A stretch of 58,578 nt of DNA from CAWCPR01 sp963797475 (GCA_963797475.1 CAWCPR010000002.1:1-58578); one strand, 5' to 3'. Shown: positions 36,945 to 48,525, numbered from the stretch's first letter. Numbers and translations: made by a program. Notes: generated from the sequence alone by a model not told the origin.

Positions 36945-38084
36945 ATGCGCATCCGTGAGTTATATTTCAACAATTTTCGATCTTTTCGTGGAGAACATCG
37001 CATCTCCTTTGTTGATCCGAACACCGGTATGGTTCGACCAGTGACGGTTTTGGCTGGGTCGAATGGCTCCGGTAAGACGACCGTGTTGGAGACCATTGAG
37101 GCGCTGCTGCGATTAATAGTTGAACCGAACAAGCCAGCAGAGATTCTTAGGCAAGCTCTACACTCCAGCCTCGTCATTATGACTGTTGAAGTTTCAGATG
37201 AGGAAGTTAATTGGATCGCGAGCGAAAAAAAATCACTTTTTATCGATTTGCCCAGCGATTTAACGTTCCATTTCGTGGTGGGCAACTTCACTTTAGAATC
37301 GAAATACCTCGATTTGATCCGAGAAAATGAACCAGACAATGCATACGGCATCATGGCAGATGGAAGCTCAAATCTTTTTTTGGGGAATTGGCCTTCCTTT
37401 TTAGCAGAGAAACTACGAGACAAACTTTCAGATATTCGCAATCTTAAAGACAACCATATATTGGGTGGACTTCTATATTTCCCCTTTGATCGCCAACTTG
37501 GAAAAGTTCGCATGGGGGCTATCGAACGTCCTAAATCAAAAAATGAATGGGTATTCCGTTATACAACTCCCAATCGATGGCAAGGAAGTCTGGAACAGCT
37601 CTGGGTGTGGCAAAATTACCTGGATTTAGAAAAGGGTACTGATGAGAACACCAACCTGGCCCCATTTGTAGAGAGTGTTGAAAATGTCCTTGGAGAATAT
37701 CGAAAGGTTTCGATTGAGCAAGGACAAGTCTATGTCCCCGTTGGATGGACAGCAAAAAATGGTGACACGACAAACGTTACACTTGATCAGCTTCCTTCAG
37801 GTGAGCAGCAAGTTCTACTTTTATTTGGGGAATTGGCTCGCTGGCGGAGGAAAGATGTGGTTATCGCTATCGATGAGGTAGAGAATAGTCTACATCCCAC
37901 CTTGCAACGTCTTGTAATGTGGAATTTGCGCCGGCTGGCGCGGGAATGGGATGCCCAGGTTATCGTCGCCACCCACTCTCTGGAAGTGATCAACTCGGTG
38001 CGTGGTGGCGCGTTTATCAATCTAGACTACCCAGAAAGTCGTTTTAATCTTCCATTGCCAGAAGAAGAGACTGAGGGGGTGTAA
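36945..38084 (+). CDS. ariA: PARIS-type ATPase AriA (ABC/SMC-like AAA)
   Basis: 379 aa. ATG 36945 has AGGAGGA directly upstream, so the TTG one codon earlier is not used. Motifs: Walker A GSNGSGKTT (Lys44), signature-like LPSGEQQVLLL, Walker B VVIAIDEVENSLHP (Asp310, Glu311) and switch His344 in VATHSLEV. The next gene, overlapping by one base, has DUF4435; this pairing defines PARIS, in which AriA forms a cage that holds AriB until a phage anti-restriction protein (such as Ocr) triggers release. The general AAA_21/OLD-type ATPase is the fallback description. The stronger RBS suggests its own translation control inside the BREX operon. Confidence 0.75.
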   Translation: MRIRELYFNNFRSFRGEHRISFVDPNTGMVRPVTVLAGSNGSGKTTVLETIEALLRLIVEPNKPAEILRQALHSSLVIMTVEVSDEEVNWIASEKKSLFIDLPSDLTFHFVVGNFTLESKYLDLIRENEPDNAYGIMADGSSNLFLGNWPSFLAEKLRDKLSDIRNLKDNHILGGLLYFPFDRQLGKVRMGAIERPKSKNEWVFRYTTPNRWQGSLEQLWVWQNYLDLEKGTDENTNLAPFVESVENVLGEYRKVSIEQGQVYVPVGWTAKNGDTTNVTLDQLPSGEQQVLLLFGELARWRRKDVVIAIDEVENSLHPTLQRLVMWNLRRLAREWDAQVIVATHSLEVINSVRGGAFINLDYPESRFNLPLPEEETEGV

Positions 38085-38941
38085 TGAGCAGTTATCCTAC
38101 GCTGACCGACATCGAGATCGAATGGGAAAAATCTCGGAGCGGCGTTTGTATCATCGTCGAGGGGCAAACTGCTCTGGATGATCCCTGGTTCTATAATCAC
38201 TGGTTCGGTGGTCAGGCTCGGCGATTTACTTTTTTCCCTCAGGATGGCTGGGAAAAAGTGAGGGATGCAGTTGCCGCCCTGCGCCTTCAGATTGGAGAGA
38301 AATCCGTCTACGGGATCGTCGATCGGGATTTTGAACCAGTCGCTCAGGTCAACCCCTTTCCAGCGGATGGCAACTTGCGCACCCGAAAGTATACGCTGGA
38401 GAATTATCTGCTCAATCCCCGTTGCTGGTACGAATATCTGCTCCCCCATTCGGCTCGCAACCCTAAGCCAAATTGGGATTCGGTAGAGAAAGTGTCATCG
38501 AACCTGGAGAGGCTATACCAGGAATGTTTATCTCTATCCGCTTTCAATTGGGTACTTCGCCAAGCAAGACAGATGGATTATGGGTTGTTTCAGAGCATTC
38601 CAGAAAAAGACCGTAGATATCGGGAACACCCCAAGGCATTTGAGAAGATCGATGCACCAACCTGTCTTCGAAACATTCAACAGCAAGCTGTATTTAATGA
38701 GAACCTGGTCGACCTTTATCATGAACGTCTTTCCAACTTACAAGCGATGGCTTTTTCAGATTGGGAAGAACTCGTTTCCGGAAAGTATGTACTCAAGCTG
38801 TTCAGGGAGCATTTCCCTATCAAGTTAAGTGGCGACCAAGCCTGGGATGACGTATTGGGTGCGTATATGGTCCTCCATAACGATCCGCCTGACGACCTGG
38901 TGGAATTATTGCAAGCAATTCAGCAGGATTCTCTATCATGA
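38084..38941 (+). CDS. ariB: PARIS-type effector AriB (DUF4435, TOPRIM nuclease)
   Basis: 285 aa, starting in a TAATG overlap with ariA. The TOPRIM residues are visible: Glu26 in IIVEGQTALDD and the DxD pair Asp80/Asp82 in YGIVDRDF. Later KYTLENYLLNP is typical of DUF4435 proteins. In PARIS, AriB is the toxic nuclease released from AriA, shown in E. coli to cut tRNA and stop growth. The catalytic residues are intact, so the pair should be active if expressed. Confidence 0.75.
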   Translation: MSSYPTLTDIEIEWEKSRSGVCIIVEGQTALDDPWFYNHWFGGQARRFTFFPQDGWEKVRDAVAALRLQIGEKSVYGIVDRDFEPVAQVNPFPADGNLRTRKYTLENYLLNPRCWYEYLLPHSARNPKPNWDSVEKVSSNLERLYQECLSLSAFNWVLRQARQMDYGLFQSIPEKDRRYREHPKAFEKIDAPTCLRNIQQQAVFNENLVDLYHERLSNLQAMAFSDWEELVSGKYVLKLFREHFPIKLSGDQAWDDVLGAYMVLHNDPPDDLVELLQAIQQDSLS

Positions 38942-38976
38942 TGGCGAATTTCCATCGCAAATAGACTCAAAAACAG

Positions 38977-39954
38977 ATGATTATTTCCGCCAGCCGCCGC
39001 ACCGATATCCCCGCCTTCTACGCCGAGTGGTTCGTCAATCGGATCCGCGCCGGCTACTGCGGCGTGCCGAACCCGTTCAACCGCGACCAGGTGACGAGAG
39101 TTTCCCTGCTCCCGGAAGACGTCGAGGTCATCGTCTTCTGGACGCGCAACCCCCGGCCTTTATTCCCCTATCTGCAAGAACTCGACCAGCTCGGGTATTC
39201 TTATTATTTTCAGTACACGATCCTGGATCACCCCAGGGAGATCGATCCCAAGTCCCCGCCCGCCGAGGCGGCCATTCGCGCTTTTCGTGAACTGGCGCAG
39301 CGCATCGGGCCGGAGCGGTTGATCTGGCGCTACGATCCCATCGTTTTCACCGGTCAAACTGGCGCGGCTTTTCATAGTGACGCCTACCGGCGGATCGCGG
39401 CGGCGCTCCAGGGCGCGACCCGCCGCTCGGTAATCAGCATCATGGATCACTACGCCAAAGCCCGCAGCAGGTTAAGCCGGCTGGAACACCAGGGATTCCG
39501 GCTGCTCGATCCGCAGGAGAGCACTGACTCTATCCAGCAGCTCATCCCGGCCCTCGTCGAAACGGCCGGCCAGCACAGTATGGAGATCGTAAGCTGCGCC
39601 GAAGAGCTGGACCTGCACCCGCATGGCGTCCGTCCGGGCAAGTGTGTGGATGATGAATACATCCAACAAGTCTTTGGCATCCAGGTTGGCTCAAAGAAAG
39701 ACCCCTCCCAGCGCAAAGCCTGTGGTTGCGTCGTAAGCAAAGATATCGGCATGTACGATAGCTGCCTGTTCGGCTGCCAGTATTGCTACGCCACGCAGTC
39801 TTTCGAGCTGGCCCACCGCCGCCACGATGAACACCGCCCCGATTCCCCTTCGCTGGTCGGTTGGTACGAGCCGACCCAGGCCAGCCAACCCGCCCCGACA
39901 AAGCCGAAAAAGGAGAAGGCCAGCCAGATGAGCCTGTTTGACGACGCAGAATGA
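38977..39954 (+). CDS. DUF1848 protein with radical-SAM-like cysteine cluster
   Basis: 325 aa, starting MIISASRRTDIPAFYAEWF, the standard DUF1848 opening. Near the C-terminus the Cx3Cx2C motif CLFGCQYC (Cys263, Cys267, Cys270) matches the 4Fe-4S ligand pattern of radical SAM enzymes, here at the wrong end of the protein; two more cysteines (249, 251) lie just before. The family has no established function. Its stop overlaps the start of the methyltransferase-RecQ fusion (ATGA), so the two are co-translated, suggesting one nucleic-acid-modifying unit. The C-terminal tail (QMSLFDDAE) resembles a sliding-clamp-binding peptide (QxSLF), an inference worth testing. Confidence 0.8.
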   Translation: MIISASRRTDIPAFYAEWFVNRIRAGYCGVPNPFNRDQVTRVSLLPEDVEVIVFWTRNPRPLFPYLQELDQLGYSYYFQYTILDHPREIDPKSPPAEAAIRAFRELAQRIGPERLIWRYDPIVFTGQTGAAFHSDAYRRIAAALQGATRRSVISIMDHYAKARSRLSRLEHQGFRLLDPQESTDSIQQLIPALVETAGQHSMEIVSCAEELDLHPHGVRPGKCVDDEYIQQVFGIQVGSKKDPSQRKACGCVVSKDIGMYDSCLFGCQYCYATQSFELAHRRHDEHRPDSPSLVGWYEPTQASQPAPTKPKKEKASQMSLFDDAE

Positions 39955-42900
39955 ACACTGTTCCAGGCTATTCTCTTCATCCCAAAGTAGACCAAACGCT
40001 TGAAGTTTTGCTTGCCCCGGGTCAAAAAGCCCGTTTATCCCCATTTGTCGAATCGGCTCAAATCTACCTGCTGACCGGCGCGTGGCCAGACGACCGCCGG
40101 CGGCACGACAACATCCAGGCCATCCTAAAGCAAAACCAGGGGCTGGTAAAGAAACTGGCGCAAACCTGGAGAGAAACCCAGGGGGAGTTTTCAGCAAAGA
40201 ATTACGAGACCCCGGCCTTCATGCAGATGTATGCGCTGTATTACTTCAGCGTCAACGTCAGCAAGCTGCAAATCCTGCTTCTCGACCTGGCTCGTCGCGG
40301 GCAGCTTGCCGGGGAAATCCATGCCGTGGATATCGGGGTAGGCGCAGGCTCAACCGCCGTCGCCTTGCTCGACTTCCTGTACGCCTGGGGACTGGCTTGC
40401 GAGCTTCACCACCAGCCCTTCCCGGTTGAGGATCTCAACCTTTTGGGCGTGGACAAGAGCAGTCTGGCTCTCGATTTTTCTGGTCGAATGCTCGCCGCTT
40501 ACGGGCAGGCGCTGCGCCGCCGGATGGATTCGTTCGCTCTGCAAAACCCCGAAGAGCGGCCCTCTATGGAATTGTTGGAGAAAATAATTGCCTGGTCGCA
40601 AAACGCGACCTGGGAGCAATTAGATTTGGACAACCAGCCATTGTCCACCAATCCGAAAACGAACCTGGTGGTCATCTCGAATGTCCTGAATGAACTGGCG
40701 TCGCCTGCATTGCGGCATGTGGAAGAATATCTGAGCGGCCTTCCAGGTGGGTCGTTGGCTGTACTGATCGAGCCGGGGGATCAGGGCAAAACTACCCGGT
40801 TGATGAAGTGGCGGTCCGACTTCATTTCCCAATCCCCGGCTTTCGTTTCCATAGCCCCTTGCGGGGATGAGCTTTCACCGGTTCAGAATGGCTCTTGCTC
40901 GAACTGTTGGGCGGCCCGGCGCGAGTCGTTCCACCAACCGCCGCTTTATCTGGCCTTCCGCAGCGCCTATGAAAAGGATAAGGTGGGTAAGCTCAACTTC
41001 GACGATTATGAAAACAACCTGCTCTCGTGGAGTTACATTATCCTGAAAAAAGGCGCATTCCAGCCCCATCCGGTGCGTGAAGCTGGCGGTCAGGTCCTGA
41101 AAACAGGCAGCGTGCTCCCCGGACCGGTCCGGCTGCGTTACTTAGGCGCATTTCATAAGAAAACCTCTCAAGAGAATTACCTGCTCGTGGATTACCCGGT
41201 GGATAAAGACCCCACCCAGCGTGAGGAGCGATCATGGAATGAATATCTCAAGATTTGCTCTTTAAGTTTCCCCGAAGCGCGCACCGTGGCGCTGGAGCGC
41301 AGCCAGGGATTTCAAATTCCCAGGCTGCGCTATGGCCAGCAGTTCACTGCGACGAACCTTAACGTCGATCACCTTGAGAAAAAGGCGAATTGTTTCCGCC
41401 TCATCCCGCAGGAAGATGGGCAAACCGTCATCGATCCCCTGGCGCACCCCGTTTCAGGATCGGGTCAGGGAACGGCAGGCTTTTTAAGCCGCTACGATAT
41501 CCAGACCCGCCGGACTGTGGATGAGTTGGCTTACCGCCTGTTCGGTTTCCAGGGGATGCGAGATTTCCAGCACGACATCCTCAGCCGGGTGCTGCAAGGC
41601 CGGAGTATTTTGGGCATCGCGGCGACCGGCGGAGGCAAAAGCGAGTGTTATATCCTGCCGGCGATGATCCTGCCCGGCGTCACGATTGTAATCTCGCCGC
41701 TGCTCTCGTTGATGACTGACCAATATAACCAGCGCATCAGCCAGCGGTTTGGGTTGGGAGATCTGGCAACTACAATTAATGGCGATGTAAAGTTCGAAGA
41801 ACGCCAGGCCCGTTTGAAGCGCATGGAGTTGGGGTACTACAAGCTGGTCTATTTCACACCGGAACAGTTGGAGCGTGGTTACATCCTGGACAGCCTGCGC
41901 CGGGCGAACGCCTCGATCGGGATTCGCTATCTGGCGATGGACGAGGCTCATTGCATCAGCCAATGGGGGCATGATTTCCGGCCCAGCTACTTAAACATCC
42001 TGCGCAGATTGCGCGAGTATGGGGTTTGTCCAACCATCATCGCCCTGACCGCCACCGCCAGCCCGCGCGTTCGGCAGGATGCTTGCGAGGAGTTGAATCT
42101 TAACCCGCTTTCAGTTGATCAGGGCGGCGACGTCTTCGTCTACTCCTCCAACCGTCCCGAGATTAACCTGGAAGTGCGGGTCAAACATACGACCGATGAG
42201 AAGGTGAGCGATATTCTCGACGAGCTGCGCCAGTTCCAGCGCGAGAACAACCACAATCTGAATCCCGGTTCAACCCTGGTATTTTTGCCTCATACCGGGG
42301 GCAGCCCGGAAAACACCTGGCGCTATTTGCCTGAAAAACTCGGCTCTCAGCAGGGGCGTAACAGCGCCGGCGTGACTGGATTTGCTTCGTATCTGGAGCG
42401 CACGTTGGGTCGCAAAGTGGCCATTTATCACGGAAAAATGGAATCCGAGATTGAGGAACCGGAAGAGCTGGACGGCGTTTCGGACGCGAAGAAAAAACCT
42501 CTGGGAGACCTGTCTGGCCGCACTCGCGTCCAAGAACAGACCAATTTCATCGAAAGCGCCTCCACCGGGGTGGATATCATGGTGGCGACCAAGGGCTTCG
42601 GGATGGGGATCGACAAGCCCAACATCCGCCTGGTGATCCACCGCTCCCCGACCACGAACATGGAAGCCTATGCCCAGGAGTCTGGCCGCGCCGGGCGGGA
42701 CGGCGAGATGGCCACCGCCATTCTGTATTACAGCCCGGATGCTACCATGGATGGGGATGACGAGGTCCAGGAAAACGGCGAAAAACCTTACCAGCAGAAC
42801 GTAAAATCGGACCACCAGATCCAAGAGGATTTCCTGAGCGGCCGCTATATCCGGCGCGAAGATGTCATCGTGATGCGCGCCTTTCTTCAGCAGGTGCAGC

Positions 42901-45893
42901 ACCGTCTATCAATCCGGGGAGAAAATGAGTTGCCTGGCCGCGCCTATCTGTATTTCACCTGCGACGAAGCCATCCAGTTTTTCGATCAATGCCAATACAC
43001 GCCGGCAAACGGAGGATTGTCGGGCAAGTATGAATGGCCAAAATTTCCCGAGCGAGAGGTAAACGAAAAGAAAGATTTCGGTTTACACAAAGAAATCCTG
43101 GACCGTGGGCACGTCTATACTGAAAAGACCAAATATATTAACCGGATTCTGGCTGCCCTTTTCCGCATCCGCCCAACGATTGCCGGAAAGCCAAACTGGG
43201 CTTTTTTGGAGAGCGTCCAGGAAACCGGCGCGCGGCTGGTAAAAGGCGATAGTTTCACCTGCCACTGGGCGAAAATTCATCACTCGAACGCCTACTTCGG
43301 GGAGATTCTGCGGATGCGCCAGGTGACGAGAGCGGAGTTCTTGGCGGCGATGGAATCTGGGGATTTACTGGCATTTGCCGGACGGATGAACCTGACCGTC
43401 AAAGAGCTTGCGGGCCTTCTTAATGACATCAAATTTGCCGAAGGCCGTTTTGCGAATGGAAAATGGCGCGGCGACCTATTGAACTTCAGCTTTATCCCCG
43501 CCCCGTTGTTCGGTCCAGCCGCAGATAAAAATAGTCTTCAAGGATGGCGTGATTATGCAGGCGCTTACCGTCGTTCGTCCAAACCCAAAGAAAACGCCAA
43601 AAGAAACAGGCGCAATAAACCTAACATTGATGACTATTTCGGATGGAAAGAGATCAGCAAATCCACCGGTTGGGAAGTATTGCCTGGGCCGGCCTTCGAA
43701 GCGAATTTCCCGGAGTTCCTCGGGGCGTTTATGCGGCTCCATGACGAGCGCAAGCAGAACGACTGGGCTTCCTTCTATCGCTTATTGACGGACTATATCG
43801 GCGTGCGTGAAGATGGCAGTATTCCACCCAAGGCAGAGCAGCATGATTGCCTGCGCTCCGTTCTTCTTGGTTATCTGGAATCTTACGAAGTGGTTGTCGA
43901 TGGGAAGTGTTTTAGCTGCAGCAATTGCGTCCCGGACGGCCACTATGAGCAGTTTACCTGGGAGCAGCGGCAAAATGCAGTTACAAGCATGAAGCCTGGA
44001 CTGGTGGAGCTTTTCAAGAAGCTAAAAGATAATGAGGACTTTTACCCGCCGGCAGACGCAATCGATCAATTCTTCGAACAGATAGCTGCGGAGGAAGCCG
44101 AACAGCGATCGCTTTACAGGTATTTTACGGGTTGGTCGGGCAAGCTGCTGGACGACTTGCCGGACCATAAGACCGCGAAATGGCTGCGTCTGGAGGGCAT
44201 GGCGCGCGGGATAATCCCGCCCCAGCCACAAGAGCTTCTCAACCTAAGCCGCCAGTTTGCTGACGGCGTCCCGGATGCCATGCTCCCCCGCATCGATGAA
44301 ATTCTGGAGGCTTTTGCGGCAGAGTTTGAAGACGACCTTGCTTATTTCCAGGTCCGCGCCCAGGTCGCCCGTCGTTTGGGGCAATTTTCAAGAGAGGCAT
44401 CTTTCCTTGAAATAACCCTCACCTGTGAGGAAAAACAGGATCCGCCAGATCGAGAGCGGCTCTACAATACTGCCATCCGGCTGGCTGAACTAACTCGCGA
44501 AAATGGCCCTATACCTGATAATGAGAGCTACCAAAAATGGTCGGGGTATGCTGGTCGAGCAGCGATGGATTACAAGGACAGCCTGGGTTGGTATGAACAA
44601 ACGGCTCATCATTGGGGTTGGGAGGCGGTTCTTGCAGAAATCGAGGCGCAGACTCAGATCTCAGGAAAAGCGAAAAACCTGGCTGCCCTGTTTATTGCCT
44701 GGTTGAAAGGCAAACCCGCTGACAAATTGAAGACCTTTCGCAAGTGGCTGGATCGCCGACCCGAATTAATCCTGGACTGGCCTGACCCGGCGCTTCGCGT
44801 CATTTTACCGTTCTGCTCGGAAGAGCTAATCCTCAAATCAAGTCGCCTTGTGGAAACCGTCTTTGAGAGCGAGCAAGACGAACAAGTATTGCTATCGCTT
44901 GGGTTGAAGTACCTGGAGACCGGAAGAAGTCTGGAAGCCTCGAAAATCGAAAGATTGGTAAACATTATTGCTTCAAAAGGTCAACCAGCGATCGAAACGG
45001 TAGCGAGGTATACAACCACCGATGCGAAATCGTCCCAGGTGATACAGCTTCTATTGCCTTTTGTTAAACTTACCAGATGGAAGGACTTTGAAATCTGGAA
45101 ATCAGAATTGGAATTTTCCGGAGAAGGAGACCAAACGAGAATAAAAGGATTAACAGAGTCTTAATCCCGTTGGCAGCCAGAGCTTCAGACCTTTATCAAG
45201 CCATTCCGATTCTTCAAAATACGGTCCTCGATTTCGTTTTGGTGGATGACAAAATCCGGCGACTCTTTATAAAACATTGGCTGCATTTGTATTTACGTTC
45301 ACCTTCGTTGTTCGAAGATTTACTCATATCTTTATCATCAAGGGGTTTGCCTGGGCAGAAGGTAGTCGGCCAACTCATGGAAATCAGCGACCTTATCCTG
45401 GAGAAAAATATAGAAGATGGGAATATGGATGACATTGCCAGGTTGCCTACAGACCATCCAATCCCCCGATGGAAAAACGCAATCCATCTAGCGAACCAGA
45501 TTAAAAAATTCAAAGCCTACTTACGCGAAATCGCCCGGAGATATCCGGCATAAAGTCGATTATCGGCAACTCGTGTTCCTCCGCGACTTATTCGATTGGC
45601 GGAATAATCCAGAAGAAGCAGATATGTTGGCCATCGTCCTAATGGAACTTCGCAAAGAACTTACGCCTGGCTATAAATCGCCTCTGCAAATGCTAGTTGA
45701 AGTGTTGGCAGTTTCAGGGCGCATTTCCCAGGCAAGAAATTTATGTCGCTTCGAACCCGATTTATATCTGTTTCAAGATCGAAAAAAAATAAGGGCGGTG
45801 GAATATCTTGCCTCCATCAAGGCGGCCGATCGAGAAGGCGAAATCCCATCCGATTTTGTTGTGATTGCAAAAAACATGATCCAACCGCTGTAA
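39951..45893 (+). CDS. Rsm22-like methyltransferase fused to RecQ-type helicase (C-terminus in three frames)
   Basis: The first frame runs 39951-45164 (1737 aa). Residues about 100-400 look like an Rsm22-type methyltransferase: AVDIGVGAGSTA (Gly129 region), NLVVISNVLNELASP, LIEPGDQGK, APCGDE and a CSNC pair. From about 515 a RecQ helicase follows: Lys563 in TGGGKSE, MDEAHCISQWGHDFRPSY (664-667 DEAH), GFGMGIDKPNIR and SGRAGRDGE (912 on). RecQ zinc-binding cysteines (1300, 1320, 1323, 1326) come only some 400 residues later, so a large insertion separates them. After 1737 the sequence continues in a second frame (45170-45553) and returns to the first (45573-45893), joining smoothly as RRYP/HKVDYRQL. 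If repaired it is about 1980 aa. Not a standard BREX helicase (BrxHI or BrxHII). Confidence 0.7.
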
Positions 45894-45989
45894 AACAATT
45901 TTCCACCCTGGTAAGGTGGTATCATTCGCACAGAGTTCTTGTGTCCCAAAGTCGAATCGATTAAGACCCAGAGTCTTGCAGGATGCTCG

Positions 45990-48525
45990 ATGACCGTCAG
46001 CGCACATGTAAATAAATTAATCGCGGCGTTACTGGATCAAAAACGTATCTTGGTTTGGTATGATGGCGAGCGCGCCTTTGAGGGTCTTGTTGCCAGCTTT
46101 AGCGATCCAGACGTTCAGGTCGTAAGAATGACCGGCTCGCGCCTGCTGCGCTCGCCGCGAAGCCGAAGAAAAATACAGGCAGATCGACCAACCCGATGCG
46201 CCGTTGGATGTCAAGAACAGGCAACTTCTGGTGTACCTCCCCTTTCCACGCGCTCAAGGTGATGGCCGCCTGCAAGGCCCGTTTGAAGCCTTCGCCGTGG
46301 CGGGAGAATCCTTCGGAGACGATGAAGCCGAGCAGCTTCGTTCGCTGGCGCTTCAGGCGCTGCCGGATTTTCGGGATCAGGTCGAGCGTTTATTCAAAGA
46401 AGGCAGCCCCACCCTCGAAGTCCTGGATCGTCTGGAGCAAGCCCCGACATATCCGTTGGTTGACCAGGCATTGGGGACGCACGCGGTGGTTGATGCGGCT
46501 TCCATTCTTTTAGGCGATCCAAAGACATTGGAGCGCGTCCTCGCCGTAAAAGGCTGTTTTCTGGAACTGCTGCGCCTTCTATTAGACGAGCTTGGGTTTT
46601 CTGCACGGCGCGGGGAGAGCGATCCCACCAAGGTGCGCAGGCAGCTCGCCCGCTTTGTCCTTTACAACGAATTCGCTTTCGACATTTTAGACGATCTACC
46701 GTCAGCTTTGGAAAGCCTTTCGCCTTCTCCCAATGTCCCCATTCAGCGCGTCCGGGCCGTCGCCGAACGGCTGCGGCAGATGGATGCCTACCGTGAAACG
46801 TATTTGGCCCTGGCTGGACAGGTTGAGCAGGAGTTGAAGCTGGAGGAACATTTCAGGGATCGCCCGGCGGGTGGTCAGGGACTCACCTTCCCATTCCAGG
46901 AACGATGCCGGCTGTCCACATTCGTCGACCTGCTTCAAAACCGAAATTTGACTGCTGCAAGGGAAATGGTGGAGGAATTTCGGCAATCCGTCTGGCGTTA
47001 TGTCCCCGAGCGGGAACAGGTCTGGCGCGTTGCCGAACGGTGCGCGGATTTACTGGAAGTCGCTGATCGAGTGGAGGCGTCCTGGCAACAGCAGGCCGGC
47101 TCGCTGAGTGAGATGATTTCGAACTATACCGTTGAAAACGGTTGGAGCGAGCTCGACCGAACGCAACGATTGATGGAGCATGTCCTGGCGCGTTTCTCCG
47201 CACAGGACGAGCTGGAAGAGCTAATCTCCTTGTGCCGTTCCCGCTACCGTCAGGTGATCGATGGGATCCAGCGCCGCTTTCTTCAATTCGTTAAAGATGA
47301 AGGCTGGCCCCCGGAAGGTTTCTTACGCCAGACCCAGGTGTATGATCGCTTTGTCGCCCCGCCGCTGGCAAATCGAGAAAAAGTTGTCTATGTTCTGAGC
47401 GATTCGCTGCGCTTTGAAATGGGTCGCGATCTTTTGCGCGCGGTGGATGATCTCGGCCAGGCTGAGTTGCAGTGCATCACAGCCAGCCTGCCAACCGTTA
47501 CCGCGGTTGGAATGGCTGCTCTTTTGCCCGGCGCAGATGGCGCACTGTCGCTCAGGGAGCTGAACGATGATCTGATCCCCCATCTGGGCGAACGTCCATT
47601 GAAGGATTTGACCGCTCGTTTAGCTTATTTCAAGGAGCGGCTTGGGGACCGCATGAGCGAAGTGGAAATCAGCAAATTCCTCTCTTCTCCCTCGCAAAGG
47701 CACCAGCAAGCCTTGGTTGGAAACGCCGATCTGGTGATCTTGCGGGACACGCGCATCGACGCATTGGGCGAAAATGTGCCTTTGCACGAGGCCCGCCGCT
47801 TCATGTCGGAGATGCTCGGCGATTTAAAGACGGCGATTTCTCTGTTGCTGAGGCTAGGTTACAACCGGTTCGTGGTCGCAACAGACCATGGTCATATCCT
47901 GCTGCCTGAAATCTTACCGGGGGAGGTGTTCTCCCCGCCTGCTGGTGAATGGGGTTTGTCCAAACGCCGGGTCCGCCTTGGCCGTCAGGCGAGAGAATCT
48001 GCCGGGACGGTATCCATGCCGGCCAAGCGCCTGGGGATTCAGGGAGACCCCGAGGAGCTTATCGTCCCCTCCGGGTTCGGCGTATACGCTACGGGTTCTG
48101 GATACTTTCACGGCGGCGTCAGCTTGCAAGAAACCATCTTGCCTTTAATTACTCTGCGCGCGACCGTTCAGCCGGCAACTCAAACAGCGGAGCAGATACA
48201 GATCATCTATACCAAGAAAATCTTTACAAGCTCGGTGATCGGCTTGAAGCTCTTCTTCACCTCTTTATTCTCATCGCAGTTAAGGGTTAAGGTGGAAGCC
48301 TTTGACGGTCCGGGCGCGCGGGCCAAACGAGTAGGCGAGGTGGCTGAATGTGAAGCCAGAGATGAGATTACGCATGAAGTTGTCCTTTCCGCAGGGGTGG
48401 AGACACCTGTTCCGGTTTTACTGGAGCGGGACTTCAGTGGGGAAAGCGTTGAAATCCACGTCATTGACCCAGACACACAGCGTATCTGGGAACGCCTGAC
48501 GCTGAAAAATGGGATGCTGGATTGA
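45990..48525 (+). CDS. pglZ: BREX protein PglZ, alkaline-phosphatase superfamily (frameshifted near N-terminus)
   Basis: The N-terminal 50 or so residues from ATG 45990 (KRILVWYDGERAFEGL) are the usual PglZ opening. Near 46150 the frame changes by one base: the next frame reads REAEEKYRQIDQPDAPLD and stays open to 48525. The metal-binding pattern of the phosphatase/nuclease fold is present: VYVLSDSLRFEMG (near 47395), ASLPTVTAVGM, VVATDHGH (near 47885) and YFHGGVSLQE (near 48110). PglZ is a core metal-dependent nuclease-like BREX component and is required for defence, so a real frameshift would disable the locus. About 845 aa if repaired, matching the family. It sits three bases before brxL. 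Confidence 0.85.
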
